Shown: positions 19,401-29,147 of the stretch, in pieces
How the letters are laid out: each line of letters starts with the position of its first letter
How positions within the stretch are numbered: position 1 is the stretch's first letter
Assembly (NCBI RefSeq): GCF_013283875.1
Contig: NZ_CP054139.1
Span: forward strand, 186,001-250,000
Direction: 5' to 3'
DNA from: Mucilaginibacter mali
GTDB lineage: Bacteria > Bacteroidota > Bacteroidia > Sphingobacteriales > Sphingobacteriaceae
DNA length: 64,000 nucleotides
Program-made: the position numbers and the translations under genes
Notes under the pieces: model-generated
The model's input: only the letters and a program-made list of their open reading frames with translations
The model's database searches: none
What the model was told of the DNA's origin: nothing

Positions 19401-20236
19401 CAGATGGGGATTGTATCCGCATCGAGCACGTCCTGGTAGGTAATACTCAAGGTGATCACTCGGCCAGAAATCTGCTTTTCGCTCAATTCGATATGGAGTA
19501 CTTTATTTCCGGGAAAGGTCATTTTTTTCAGGACGATGATGTTGCGGTAGGTCTTTTGAAAAAAGGGGTTGTTAAATAAGATATATTCGGGCTTGAGCTC
19601 TACTGACTGCACATTGGTAGCCTTGGTGATCTTTTTATCATCAATGTGGAAACGGAAGTCTTCAATATTGTAGGCCAGGTTCGTTTTGTTCCAGTAACCC
19701 AGGTCGATAAATACATAATCCCCGGCTGTATAGATATGGTATAGTTCTGCTTTCAAGCCGAAAGCCTTCGTCTTTTCAATGGCCCGTCCCGGCCGTTTAC
19801 AAAAGAGGTTGAGCGCCATTTGCTTTAACTGGTTTTGCGAAAGCCCGATACCCGAAATATCCAGCGGGTGAGTGCCAGCGGGGTCAATCGCAATTTCCGT
19901 TCGGGCATCCCTGGCCGTGATCGAATCCGCACGGATCACATGGTATTGGGTGATAAATTTCTCACCCGCAATAGTGATCACCGCATCCGCCAAATTCACC
20001 GAATCCTTTAAGCGGATGCGGAGTACATTTTTTAGCGGCAGGTCGCCGATGACCGATTTGGCGGAAATATCCACGTACTGGATCGGTTCGGGCGAAATGA
20101 ACTGCACCGAAACATTTTCGGGCAGGTAAACAATGGGCAAAGCGTTCTTTTTAATACCCTCTGCAAAGGGTGTTAATTGCGCATAGCTATGCAGGCCCGC
20201 CAGTAAACCGGCAAGAAATATGAATATTTTTTTCAT
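19400..20236 (-). CDS. traN: Conjugative transposon protein TraN (DUF4138)
   Basis: 278 residues with a signal peptide ending in LHSYAQ. The mature protein is beta-rich (SVQFISPEPIQYVDIS, then NVLRIRLKD), as in Bacteroidota TraN proteins, which fill the outer-membrane VirB9-like role of the mating channel. It lies directly after traM with a 2-bp gap. It is expected to form a ring with TraM in the outer membrane core complex. Confidence 0.85.
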   Translation of the reverse strand: MKKIFIFLAGLLAGLHSYAQLTPFAEGIKKNALPIVYLPENVSVQFISPEPIQYVDISAKSVIGDLPLKNVLRIRLKDSVNLADAVITIAGEKFITQYHVIRADSITARDARTEIAIDPAGTHPLDISGIGLSQNQLKQMALNLFCKRPGRAIEKTKAFGLKAELYHIYTAGDYVFIDLGYWNKTNLAYNIEDFRFHIDDKKITKATNVQSVELKPEYILFNNPFFQKTYRNIIVLKKMTFPGNKVLHIELSEKQISGRVITLSITYQDVLDADTIPI

Positions 20237-20238
20237 GG

Positions 20239-21420
20239 TTAGTAGTGTTGCTGCGCTTTTTCCAGCGCTTCGTTATCGATTAAATAGAGGTAAGAATTGT
20301 ATTTGATCCTGGCCTTATCCTTACGGATCAGCCCGGAGATGGCAGATGAAGTGGATTCAAACATTTTGCTGGCGGTGCTCATTGCAAATTGGCTGGCAAC
20401 CGAGCCGGTGCCGCCGCCGTCAATAGTTACACCCTGCACGGTATTGGTGCCGAGGTCTTTGGTAAAATCACGAAAAGCCGATTCCGGCACATAAAGCCCG
20501 GAAAGCCCGTCGAGGTCGTATACCTGCAATTTGACCGGCAAAATCTTATTTTCATACAAAATGGATTTGACCGTCAGTTCTACACGCTGCCCGGAAAAAC
20601 CCGTGATCATTGCATAGAGGTAAGTGCCTTTGCTAATCCGGTAATTTCCTGCTTCTATGTCATCCAAAAGCCGCAGCCGGATACGCGAACCGGCATAACC
20701 GGTCAAATTCTCATCAATCACAACCTTAATAAAGTCCGGGTGTCTCTCCGGCAGCACGGTATTGAATCCTGATGATGGCGCATCGGCCAGCCTTACAGCT
20801 AATTTGGGTTCGGCGGCTTTTTGAGCGGCTATTTTTGCCCGTGACTCAGCTAATTGCCGCTCGGCTTTAACTGCCGGATCATTGACCTTGTTCATGCTGT
20901 CAAGGTAAGCCATCTGCTGCCGGAAGATTTCCATCGGGTCTTTGACCTTTTGGTCATTGTTAACACTGCTTTCCGCAGGGTGCCGATTCTTTAAGCCGTT
21001 AAGAGCAGCAAGCATAGCCTGGTCGTTATTGCCCGGCTGCTTATGCATCGGGACCGCCGTAGGGTTTTGCGCATATTTCGCTTTTATCGCTTCATTGATC
21101 GAATCCAGCATTTTTTTCTCTTTATCTGAATAACTGCTTTGAAAGGCCGGGTTGCTGGTTTTTTCAGCGGGCAGTGCATTGACGGCGGTCATACCGTCAC
21201 CTTCTTTATAGGTATTACGATAAGCATCCAGCTTATCTTCCAGCTGCTTTTTCTGCACATCGCCGGAAACCTGGCCGACCGAAGTGTTAATGCCATTTAC
21301 TGGCTTGTCCTCTGTTTTTTTAGCAGCAAAGCCGCTGTGGTAAACAAAGAAGAACAAACACAAAAACGGCAAAAGTATCAGCGGCAGGATGTATTTGGGT
21401 TGTTTTAAATTGATAGTCAT
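20239..21420 (-). CDS. traM: Conjugative transposon protein TraM (VirB10-like)
   Basis: I start it at the ATG at 21420 (MTINLKQPKYI). A longer frame only adds 17 unlikely residues that overlap the upstream gene. One N-terminal membrane helix (about 10-30) is followed by a long low-complexity Ala/Gln/Lys periplasmic linker (to about 220). The C-terminal beta-barrel domain is typical of TraM (IRLRLLDDIEAGNYRISKG). It spans the cell envelope and links the inner and outer parts of the channel. About 393 residues, as usual for the family. Confidence 0.85.
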   Translation of the reverse strand: MTINLKQPKYILPLILLPFLCLFFFVYHSGFAAKKTEDKPVNGINTSVGQVSGDVQKKQLEDKLDAYRNTYKEGDGMTAVNALPAEKTSNPAFQSSYSDKEKKMLDSINEAIKAKYAQNPTAVPMHKQPGNNDQAMLAALNGLKNRHPAESSVNNDQKVKDPMEIFRQQMAYLDSMNKVNDPAVKAERQLAESRAKIAAQKAAEPKLAVRLADAPSSGFNTVLPERHPDFIKVVIDENLTGYAGSRIRLRLLDDIEAGNYRISKGTYLYAMITGFSGQRVELTVKSILYENKILPVKLQVYDLDGLSGLYVPESAFRDFTKDLGTNTVQGVTIDGGGTGSVASQFAMSTASKMFESTSSAISGLIRKDKARIKYNSYLYLIDNEALEKAQQHY

Positions 21421-21424
21421 GATA

Positions 21425-21844
21425 CTAATGGGGTAAGGTGAGACGGATATGCTGCAGGCTGTCGAGGTCACGTACCAGCGTTAAGCTGTCGGCCTGGGTC
21501 AGTACTTTTTTGGCGGTGATGCTATCGACCTGCCGCCTTAACCGGATGGTTTGCCCAAGTGCCGTACCTGCGGCTAAAATGAGGTCAAAACCACTATTTA
21601 ACATTTCTGTCCTCGGCTTCACTTTTGCTTTTTCCGGCGGAACGATTTGGTGACGCAATGCTACCGCCAAAACTGCGGAGACAATCAATAACACGCTCAT
21701 CAAACCAAACAGGAAGCGCGGATATTTACCGGCAAGCTGTTTGCCAAACCGGCCTCCTTTGTCGGCATAAACCGAAAATTCCTTTTTCAATTCCCTGTAC
21801 AGCGTATCCCTGGGATCGCGGTTAGAATGTATTTTTCTGAACAT
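21425..21844 (-). CDS. TraL-like small transfer protein
   Basis: About 139 residues from the ATG at 21844. A basic cytoplasmic N-terminus precedes one membrane helix (about residues 47-65, FLFGLMSVLLIVSAVLAV). A periplasmic coiled-coil-like tail follows (LRRQVDSITAKKVLTQADSLTL). The position between traK and traM is that of traL in CTnDOT-type elements. It overlaps the end of traK by 23 bases. The sequence family is weakly conserved, so the name rests mainly on position. Confidence 0.6.
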   Translation of the reverse strand: MFRKIHSNRDPRDTLYRELKKEFSVYADKGGRFGKQLAGKYPRFLFGLMSVLLIVSAVLAVALRHQIVPPEKAKVKPRTEMLNSGFDLILAAGTALGQTIRLRRQVDSITAKKVLTQADSLTLVRDLDSLQHIRLTLPH

Positions 21845-22436
21845 TTTCGAGGTCTTTGTTTTCAAGCGTTTTCCAGTTCATAATGAGCACGCCATGCGGG
21901 TTATTGTCGCTGCGGGGAATATCCTTTAGATAGCCTTCGGTGATCAGCGAACGGATGACCGTCGAGCTGCGCCGGTCGATCTTCAGCTTGCCATAATAGC
22001 GGAAATAGCGTTTGGTCATGTCAAGCGAAATGGAATCGGTTTGCAGGGTAATGACGGAACTGGAGGACAGTACGGAGTTGAAAAAACCGTTCTCCTTCAG
22101 GTTGTTCACCTGGTCGGCACCTGATTCATCGACGAGGTACATTGCTTTTTTTAACTGATATTCGATATACTTATCATCCGGTGTCAGCGAAAAAAAAAGG
22201 GCATGAAAAAGGTCGATGTCGGCCCGGTACTCTGAAGGGCGGTTTACCTGCATATCGGTTTGATTGGCCTGCAAGGGAATACCATTGCTCAGGATGTAAA
22301 TACTTTTGCGGGCGTCCGAAACCTGCCAGTAGGCGTACGAACAGCAGATAGCCGACAAAACGATGGAGGTCAGAAAACTGCCCACAGTCACCCAGGTCGC
22401 CAGCCGTATTTTGGCTTCGATATTTTTAACGATCAT
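21822..22436 (-). CDS. traK: Conjugative transposon protein TraK (VirB8-like)
   Basis: 204 residues. One N-terminal membrane helix (about 14-36) is followed by a periplasmic NTF2-like domain, as in VirB8-type assembly factors (ALFFSLTPDDKYIEYQLKKA is the typical early helix). VirB8-like proteins nucleate the inner-membrane ring of the channel. Gene order traJ, traK, TraL-like, traM is canonical. The stop codon lies within the downstream TraL-like gene. Confidence 0.85.
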   Translation of the reverse strand: MIVKNIEAKIRLATWVTVGSFLTSIVLSAICCSYAYWQVSDARKSIYILSNGIPLQANQTDMQVNRPSEYRADIDLFHALFFSLTPDDKYIEYQLKKAMYLVDESGADQVNNLKENGFFNSVLSSSSVITLQTDSISLDMTKRYFRYYGKLKIDRRSSTVIRSLITEGYLKDIPRSDNNPHGVLIMNWKTLENKDLENVQKNTF

Positions 22437-22454
22437 AAAAAGTTGAGAAAGAGG

Positions 22455-23618
22455 TTAGATGAAACTGCCGACGATGCGGGTGGCACCGGCCATGGTGCTG
22501 GCACCACGGCCAATGTTGGAGGCGGCCGAGCTGATACCCGAAGTGGAGATGATCCACGTAGAAATGCTGGGCACGGTAAACATACAGATGGCACCGATCA
22601 CAAATACGATAATGACCGTACCGAATGACAATATACCGTTACCGGCAAAAACCGCCAGTTTCGCCATATCCGCAGGCGCTCCGGTTTTACCCACGAGTTC
22701 CTGGTACTTGCTGATCTCGGAGGTCAGTGCATATTGTTCCATCAGGCCGCAGAGGTACATGATCAGGTAAGCGATACCCGAATACAAATTGACCGACACA
22801 AAACGTGCTACCCAGGTTGAAAAACTATCGCGAAAAGCAGGCAGAATACTGACCGCTACCGAGAACGGCCCTAATATGATCAAGATAGATGAATAAATAA
22901 TCTGGATCATAAATATAATGTACGTCGCGATGCGCAGAATCCAAATCCCCAATAACTCCAAAAGTTGGGTAAATAGCAGTTGCATCCCGACCGTGAGCCG
23001 GTTCTTCAGTTCCAGCAATGGCGAAACCACATCGGCGATACCTTGTTTCACTGTGCTCGTTACCGTATTCCAGGCCTGCCCGTACCAGGTATCGCTTTCC
23101 TTTTCAGCAACGTCGGCCTGTGCCTGGAACGTATATAAGGAATTGGCGACTTGCAGCATTAGGTTAGCCCGTGTAAAGCGCAAGCCGTCTACATCGCTTT
23201 GCACGCTGTCAAACATTTGCTCGGTCTGCTGGGCCACCAGGTCTGTCGGAAAGGCAACCATTTTCACGAATCCGCCCCACCAGATAATGATCATGGCCAA
23301 ACCGAAAGGCCGTAACAGCGGCATGATCTCCATACGCTTGTCACCCACCATCATTTCATAGCTTTTGATGGCAAAAAATATGATCATAAAGATGGCGGCC
23401 AACGCCTGTGCATCGCCGATGAACATACTGAAATGGTTCCAGATCGAGCCTTTGAGCCCTTTCAAAAATACCATGACACCGCTTTCATAGACCGCATCGC
23501 CTTGCAGGTATTGCAGCGACTTGCGGCTAATGGCTGTATCAACGGTAGCAGTTTGGGCAAAACCTGCCGTTCCCCATAAGGTGAACAACAGGCATAAATA
23601 AAATAGTTTCCGTTTCAT
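22455..23618 (-). CDS. traJ: Conjugative transposon protein TraJ (VirB6-like)
   Basis: 387 residues with a signal peptide (ends in GFAQ) and about six membrane helices, for example AAIFMIIFFAIKSYEMMVGD and PFGLAMIIIWWGGFVKM. The GDKRMEIMPLLRPFGL block is highly typical of Bacteroidota TraJ. It forms the polytopic inner-membrane part of the channel. The C-terminal tail is Gly/Ser-rich. It is spaced 2 bp from the upstream gene. Confidence 0.9.
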   Translation of the reverse strand: MKRKLFYLCLLFTLWGTAGFAQTATVDTAISRKSLQYLQGDAVYESGVMVFLKGLKGSIWNHFSMFIGDAQALAAIFMIIFFAIKSYEMMVGDKRMEIMPLLRPFGLAMIIIWWGGFVKMVAFPTDLVAQQTEQMFDSVQSDVDGLRFTRANLMLQVANSLYTFQAQADVAEKESDTWYGQAWNTVTSTVKQGIADVVSPLLELKNRLTVGMQLLFTQLLELLGIWILRIATYIIFMIQIIYSSILIILGPFSVAVSILPAFRDSFSTWVARFVSVNLYSGIAYLIMYLCGLMEQYALTSEISKYQELVGKTGAPADMAKLAVFAGNGILSFGTVIIVFVIGAICMFTVPSISTWIISTSGISSAASNIGRGASTMAGATRIVGSFI

Positions 23619-23620
23619 GG

Positions 23621-24400
23621 TTAGTATTTAGCATTCTGCAATATTTTATTGGCGATGTGCACATCGCTGTTAGGCGTCCAGTTCGGAATGGAGACCGAAC
23701 CTTTCTGCAAGGTTTGCTGATGGGCTGCCATATCCAATGTCATTTGCGCTGTCGAGGTGCGGATCGCCCAAACAGATGAAAGGTTTTTGTACTCATTCAG
23801 CATCCGGTAATAAGCCATGATCCGGGAACCGCGGTCCATATCGGTTGAACGCGCCCCGTTCAGCCTTCCCTTTAATTTATCCAGTTCGCCCGTGTACCAA
23901 CCGTAAAGGCCTTCGGAAACCAGCTTACCGCTGACCTGCGGTGATAAGCCGCCTAAAATAGACACCGGGGAATAGTTCAACAAGGGATTGAATTGCTGCT
24001 TATAGTATAGCAGCCACAAAGGGTCGGCATCTGATAATAAACCAGATTGGGAAGCGATTTGTGATAGCGCCGTGTTCCTGGCCGTATCTGATTGCAGCTT
24101 ATAGCGGTTATCGATCCCATTCATCGTAGCGACCAAGGCCAGTCTTTGGGTTTGCTGACCGCTAGCGCTTAATGGGCGTATGTCGGTTTTGTGATAATTC
24201 GGGTCGAACAGACCCCACACGAGCCAGTAATAAGGGTTGAGGCTCAGAAAACCAGCCTTTGGATAAAACTTGTTCTGGTCCCATTGCTGGAACACCATGC
24301 GCTGGCTTTGGTTATCCACCGCATCATCCTTGATGATGGATTGGGCTTTAACAGTATAAAGGCTAAAGCATAAGGCGAAAAGCATTAATATTTTTTTCAT
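23621..24400 (-). CDS. Exported transfer-region protein with NAKY tail, 259 residues
   Basis: A signal peptide (MKKILMLFALCFSLYTVKAQ) leads to an aromatic-rich soluble domain (WDQNKFYPKAGFL, then PYYWLVWGLFDPNYH). This resembles the protein usually found before traJ in CTnDOT-like elements. It ends in HIANKILQNAKY, the same tail carried by the next three upstream genes. The start overlaps the upstream gene by 4 bases. It probably acts in the periplasm during mating-channel assembly. Confidence 0.65.
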   Translation of the reverse strand: MKKILMLFALCFSLYTVKAQSIIKDDAVDNQSQRMVFQQWDQNKFYPKAGFLSLNPYYWLVWGLFDPNYHKTDIRPLSASGQQTQRLALVATMNGIDNRYKLQSDTARNTALSQIASQSGLLSDADPLWLLYYKQQFNPLLNYSPVSILGGLSPQVSGKLVSEGLYGWYTGELDKLKGRLNGARSTDMDRGSRIMAYYRMLNEYKNLSSVWAIRTSTAQMTLDMAAHQQTLQKGSVSIPNWTPNSDVHIANKILQNAKY

Positions 24401-25068
24401 TCTTTGAGGTATTTAGCGTTAGTAATAATTTGCTGGACGAAGTATTTGTCCTTATTGATAAAGTCCTGCCAGGGGTTGATCGTGGCGATAATGCCGCGCT
24501 GTTTGGCCCAATACATGGCTCGCCAGGCACCATAGGCCAGTCCGTCTAAAATCTGTAAGGTAGTCGTGACCTTTTTGAGCAATTGGTCACGCCCATTATA
24601 ATCGGCCAGTATATTATCGCCGGATTTCAGCACATAGGTCGAAACTTCACTAACTAAAGCGACTGACCGCACTTTCATTTCGTTGGCGATATTGGTGGCA
24701 AATAGCAGCAAGTACGGATCGGATTTGCCTAAAGCCAATGCCTGGTTCAGATAACTGATCATATCGGCGGTAATGGTCGCCATGTATTTAACCTCCAAAC
24801 CATCTTTTAAAGCGGAATTGACATTGGATAAGCCGTTATAGATGATCGTTTGTGCCAGCACCACCGAACCTACATTGGTATTCAGGTCTTCGATGTTATT
24901 GTTGATCTTGCTTAAATACTGATTATGCGTTTCCTCTGCGCTGCTGCGCACGGCCTGGTTAGCTTCGACAGAAGCAAAGTATTTCGGGTCGAAAACGTAT
25001 TGCTGACCAAAAGCGGAAAGCTTAAAGCATAAAACCAAAAGTAAAAGAATAATATGTTGCTTTTTCAT
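24397..25068 (-). CDS. TraI-like exported protein, copy B
   Basis: 223 residues with a signal peptide ending in SAFGQ. The central helical region (KSDPYLLLFATNIANEMKVR, then WRAMYWAKQRGI) is strongly similar to the gene at 25730-26398. The two are paralogues. The C-terminus is INPWQDFINKDKY followed by QIITNAKYLKE, the shared tail. No Cys residues or catalytic motif are seen in the mature part. Translationally coupled to both neighbours by 4-base overlaps. Confidence 0.7.
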   Translation of the reverse strand: MKKQHIILLLLVLCFKLSAFGQQYVFDPKYFASVEANQAVRSSAEETHNQYLSKINNNIEDLNTNVGSVVLAQTIIYNGLSNVNSALKDGLEVKYMATITADMISYLNQALALGKSDPYLLLFATNIANEMKVRSVALVSEVSTYVLKSGDNILADYNGRDQLLKKVTTTLQILDGLAYGAWRAMYWAKQRGIIATINPWQDFINKDKYFVQQIITNAKYLKE

Positions 25069-25733
25069 TGCTTTAAGTATTTAGCGTTTTGGATAATACT
25101 CTCGGCTACGTTTTTATCCTGGTCGATATAATTCTGAAAAGGATTGATGGAACGCAGCAAGGAATTCAGATTGGAATAGGTCAGCGTATTGACCAGGTTG
25201 CCTGATAACTCCTGTATCTCCGAAAGTTGCATCAGTACATAATCAAATAACAGTTTCCGGTCGGAAGCTTTCATTTGGTTCACATCGCCAATCGATAAGG
25301 TCAGCCCTGTCACATAACCGATCAGGCCCTGCGCTTTTTCCACAAATTCGATCTCCGTTTGGTAACCCAAAAAAGCAAGCGCCGGGTTCTTTTCCACCAG
25401 ACCGATGATCTGCGCCTGATAGCTCACGATTTGTTTGACTTCCGGCGTGGCATAGATTCCAATGTCCGCGATATTGATGGCTGTCCCCAATGTATTATAC
25501 CTGTTTTGTAAGGTGCGGTACATATTTTTCATTTTGGTCAGCAGTGTCAAATTCGCCTGTTCATTAGTGGTAACGGTTGCCTGGTTGTTCCGGGCATTGA
25601 CCTGCTGGGTATGCTCTGATTTGGACTGATCGATTAACTGGTGGATACCGGCAATGTCGAGGGTGCTTTGCTGCGCGGAAGCTGTAAGCGAAAAGCACAA
25701 AGCTGAAAGCAGAAATAGATAAATTCTTTTCAT
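25065..25733 (-). CDS. Exported coiled-coil transfer protein with NAKYLKQ tail
   Basis: 222 residues with a signal peptide ending in TASAQQ. The mature part is mostly helical and Gln/Asn-rich. It is less similar to its neighbours than they are to each other, apart from the C-terminal block NPFQNYIDQDKNVAESIIQ followed by NAKYLKQ. It may be a diverged duplicate or an unrelated protein that acquired the tail. Four-base overlaps on both sides tie it into the operon. Confidence 0.6.
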   Translation of the reverse strand: MKRIYLFLLSALCFSLTASAQQSTLDIAGIHQLIDQSKSEHTQQVNARNNQATVTTNEQANLTLLTKMKNMYRTLQNRYNTLGTAINIADIGIYATPEVKQIVSYQAQIIGLVEKNPALAFLGYQTEIEFVEKAQGLIGYVTGLTLSIGDVNQMKASDRKLLFDYVLMQLSEIQELSGNLVNTLTYSNLNSLLRSINPFQNYIDQDKNVAESIIQNAKYLKQ

Positions 25734-26398
25734 TGCTTTAAGTATTTAGCGTTGTTTAATACATCGTTGGCAATCTGCACGTCCATGTTCTTCCATCCCG
25801 CCCAGGGATTGAGCGAAGCCCAGATACCCCGCATTTTTGCCCAATACATCGCCCGTCCCATCCCGTAAGCAATGCCCCTTAAAATCTGCATTTCGCTCTC
25901 GATATGATTTAAAAGCTTGCCGCGTTCACCGGCGTCCATGAGGTTTGAACCGCCTTTGAGCACAAAGGCGCTGACATCAGCGGCAAGCGTTACTGCCCGT
26001 ATTTGAAATTCACGTGCGCCTTCCTCGGCAAACAGTAATAAAACAGGGTCGGACTTGGCGATGGTAATCGCCTGGCCCACATCGTTGACTATATCCGTCC
26101 CGCAGCTGGCGATCTCCTTAATGGAAGTGAGGTTATTAATGACGGAAGCCACCTGACTCAGGCCGGTGTAAATCTTGTTTTGCAGGTCATTGACAATAAG
26201 GAGTTGACTTGTTACCGCCAGTTGTCCCCGCTGTATGGCGCTGAGGTTGTTATTGGTAGTATTTAACTGGCCGTTGATGACGGAGCTGTTCACGATAATG
26301 GCTCCGGAGGTTAAAGGGTCAACGACAATTTCCTGGCCGAATACTGCTTTACACAACAGTAGTGGCAGGAGGATAAGGAGCATTAATATTGTCTTCAT
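25730..26398 (-). CDS. TraI-like exported protein, copy A
   Basis: I start it at the ATG at 26398, which gives a clean signal peptide (MKTILMLLILLPLLLCKAVFG). The longer open frame has no signal character. It is paralogous to 24397-25068: KSDPVLLLFAEEGAREFQIR aligns with KSDPYLLLF and GRAMYWAKMRGI with WRAMYWAKQRGI. The C-terminus is NPWAGWKNMDVQIANDVL then NNAKYLKQ. The first 50 bases overlap the 3' end of the VirB4-type TraG gene. Confidence 0.7.
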   Translation of the reverse strand: MKTILMLLILLPLLLCKAVFGQEIVVDPLTSGAIIVNSSVINGQLNTTNNNLSAIQRGQLAVTSQLLIVNDLQNKIYTGLSQVASVINNLTSIKEIASCGTDIVNDVGQAITIAKSDPVLLLFAEEGAREFQIRAVTLAADVSAFVLKGGSNLMDAGERGKLLNHIESEMQILRGIAYGMGRAMYWAKMRGIWASLNPWAGWKNMDVQIANDVLNNAKYLKQ

Positions 26399-29147
26399 GG
26401 ATGTCATAAAAAAATGGATGATCGATTTGATTAATATGGCTGACAAACTGTGCGAGCGACATTTTGCTGGCGTGAAAGTCATTGACAAAGTGATCCAGTG
26501 CATGCTGGTATTTGCCAAAGTACTCGATGTATACCTCCAGCGCAGACTTCTCCGGCTTTTCCGTTGAAAATGTGAGATACTGATGCAAACTCACTTCGAC
26601 ACCATAGACCTCGCCAGCCGATCCGCGCCGTATATATACTTCTTTGAAGCGTCCGCGTCCTTCGGTATTCTCCAGCTGGTTAATAGAAAATATCTTTTTG
26701 CGCTCCGTTTCATTGATCGATAAGAGCGAAGCGATAGCACCGTAATTGTCCTTGAACTTGGTTTGATCCAGCAGGCAGATCGTATCTGAATTGTTGATGA
26801 TGCTGTCTTTAACCACTGCGTTGCCGATTATATCTCCTAATTCCTGGGTAACGACTATGGCCTCGCCCCAAAACTTTCTAACGGTTTTGTAGAGGTATAG
26901 AAGGTACGAAGCCATCAAAGGGCTTGCTATCGCTTTCCACGCTTCCTCCACCACAAGGGCCTTACGACGTGAGGAACGGAAGCGCATCTTCTGGATGAAT
27001 ACATCCATGATCGCCAGCGTAACGATTGGAAAGAGGACGCGATTTTCTTTTACCGCGTCAATTTCATAGACAATAAAGCGCTCGGTAAACAGTGAAGAAT
27101 CGGTTGCTTCGTTCAGGATCTGGGCAAATTCGCCGCCCATATAAAACTTCTTTAATACATAGCGGAACTCATCCACATCGAACGGAATGCGTTCTTCCTG
27201 TTTGATCTCCGGTATTTTCCAGAGTGCAAACTCGTAAAAGCTATTAAAGTTTAACTGTTCAATATGCGGCTTTCCATCGGCTTTAACGCGGCGCAATTGT
27301 TCGTCTTTAACTGCCTGGTGAAACTTTTCATCATAAGCTGCCCGGAAAGGATTGGTCTCGTTCGGCGTTAAAGTGTCGCCGGAATGGGTGAGTGCATCTA
27401 CCAAGGCCTGGTCATCGCGCGGCAGTTCACCCGCTAAATCATTGTCCAGCACTTCAATTTCAAATTCGGCGAATGGCGTGAAGCCGCTACCACCTTTCAT
27501 TTCTTCCAATACTTTTTTGCGGATAGCGAACTGATCTTTTTTGGAGATTGGCGGCAGTTTTTCCTGCTCAAAGTATTGCAGGTAATAAGCGTTGATCACA
27601 TTGCTGATGACATCCCGTTCGACCTGGCTGAAAACTCCGTCCGCACCTTTCCAAAGCAAGCCAACCAGCGAGATCAGGAAATCCTTTTTCTCGATGTTGA
27701 ATTCCTCCACGGTGATCTGGAAGGGGTTCATGGTAATCGGCTTCTTATCAGTATAGGTAATGTATTTGCCTTTATAATAGGCGCATAAACCGGAATAGGA
27801 ATGGCCAGTGTCCACAATGACCATATCCATATTGAACAGCATATATTGTTCAATCAGGCTATTCATGAAGAAGGATTTACCCGAACCGCTGGGGCCTAAC
27901 ACAAACTTGTTCCGGTTATTGATGCGGTTAGTCCGCATAGGAAGATCGGCTACGTCAATTCCTACCGGTACGCCCTGCCGATCTGTAAAGCGTACCAAAA
28001 AATCGGACAGCTCATCGAGCGGCATCGACTCTTTTAGAAAAAAGCAAATGGCAGCATCGCAGGTGGTAAGGAACCAGTCATAATCCTTCAGTTCCACCGC
28101 ATTACCCGGCAGGGCGCATCGGTAAAGTTCCAGTTGGTTATAGCCATTCTTGCTGGCCATAATACCCAACCCAAAGAGCGCGCTCTCGATAAAATTGGCG
28201 GCTTTCTGTATCTTATCCTGCTGAGCGGCCAGCACAATATTAAAATGGCAGTTGACCAATAACTGGTTCTCCCGTGCCACGTCATTTAAGAGCAGATCAA
28301 TATCCTCGACGCATAGCGTATTAGCAGGGTCGGGAATGCCCGAATGTCGCTTCTTTTTTAATTCCAGCTTTTTGAGTGTCATAAACTGGCTGGGTATGTC
28401 AATGACCTGGTTAAAAAGGATCACCTCGAAATCTGGCACCCGGAACAAAAACGACAGGAAATCTACCGGGAAACCGCGCAGGGTTTCCTTCTCGTTCATT
28501 TCAATGTGTGTATTTACCGTTGGTGGCAGATCCACGTTATCAATATTGATCAGCGGGATATTGCGGATCGCGCGGTCACCCATTTTAATCTCGGTATCGT
28601 TTGGCGCGAAGTTGTTCAGCACGATATGTTCCGGCTTAAAGTCCATTGCAAGAAACTGCATGATCAGTAAATTAAGTTGCTGCTCCTGAAGAATCACCGG
28701 TGACGTTTTGGCAGCAACCAGGATGTCCATGACCTTATCCAGTTGCTGGCTGAAATCACGAAGCACCTTTTTATCAAATACATAAAAAGCGCCCTTGCGT
28801 ACCTGTTTGGTCAGGGTCATATAGGTATTAACCCTGATATAATCCCGCCCGGCGAAATGTTCATTGTATTTCTGCTGCAAATACTCGCTGCCCTCTTTGA
28901 GCGGGTATTTTTCTTTACTGATCACATCCGACTTTTGCAGTAAATACCCATCGCCCATGATCTTGACCACGTTGATCATCAGGGCATGAAACTCGTCGTA
29001 CGCAGAAGAAGCGGCAGAGAAGCGGGTAACCGGATTGGTAATTTTGATCACCACGGAACATTCGCCGCCTGTGCCGACCAGAATATCGATGCCATGATAG
29101 TGATCGATACCGATGTAAGGAATATTAAAGACTTGTTTTCCGGCCAT
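26349..29147 (-). CDS. traG: VirB4-type conjugation ATPase TraG
   Basis: 932 residues from the ATG at 29147 (MAGKQVFNIPYIGI). The upstream in-frame extension overlaps traF and is not expected to be used. Walker A is GPSGSGKS at 418-425; Walker B is KALVVEEAW; the TQELGDIIGN block follows. The N-terminal half is the typical VirB4 channel-interacting domain. It energises pilus and channel assembly at the inner membrane. The C-terminal end overlaps the next gene by 50 bases, an unusually long overlap for this operon. Confidence 0.9.
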   Translation of the reverse strand: MAGKQVFNIPYIGIDHYHGIDILVGTGGECSVVIKITNPVTRFSAASSAYDEFHALMINVVKIMGDGYLLQKSDVISKEKYPLKEGSEYLQQKYNEHFAGRDYIRVNTYMTLTKQVRKGAFYVFDKKVLRDFSQQLDKVMDILVAAKTSPVILQEQQLNLLIMQFLAMDFKPEHIVLNNFAPNDTEIKMGDRAIRNIPLINIDNVDLPPTVNTHIEMNEKETLRGFPVDFLSFLFRVPDFEVILFNQVIDIPSQFMTLKKLELKKKRHSGIPDPANTLCVEDIDLLLNDVARENQLLVNCHFNIVLAAQQDKIQKAANFIESALFGLGIMASKNGYNQLELYRCALPGNAVELKDYDWFLTTCDAAICFFLKESMPLDELSDFLVRFTDRQGVPVGIDVADLPMRTNRINNRNKFVLGPSGSGKSFFMNSLIEQYMLFNMDMVIVDTGHSYSGLCAYYKGKYITYTDKKPITMNPFQITVEEFNIEKKDFLISLVGLLWKGADGVFSQVERDVISNVINAYYLQYFEQEKLPPISKKDQFAIRKKVLEEMKGGSGFTPFAEFEIEVLDNDLAGELPRDDQALVDALTHSGDTLTPNETNPFRAAYDEKFHQAVKDEQLRRVKADGKPHIEQLNFNSFYEFALWKIPEIKQEERIPFDVDEFRYVLKKFYMGGEFAQILNEATDSSLFTERFIVYEIDAVKENRVLFPIVTLAIMDVFIQKMRFRSSRRKALVVEEAWKAIASPLMASYLLYLYKTVRKFWGEAIVVTQELGDIIGNAVVKDSIINNSDTICLLDQTKFKDNYGAIASLLSINETERKKIFSINQLENTEGRGRFKEVYIRRGSAGEVYGVEVSLHQYLTFSTEKPEKSALEVYIEYFGKYQHALDHFVNDFHASKMSLAQFVSHINQIDHPFFYDIHEDNINAPYPPATTVV

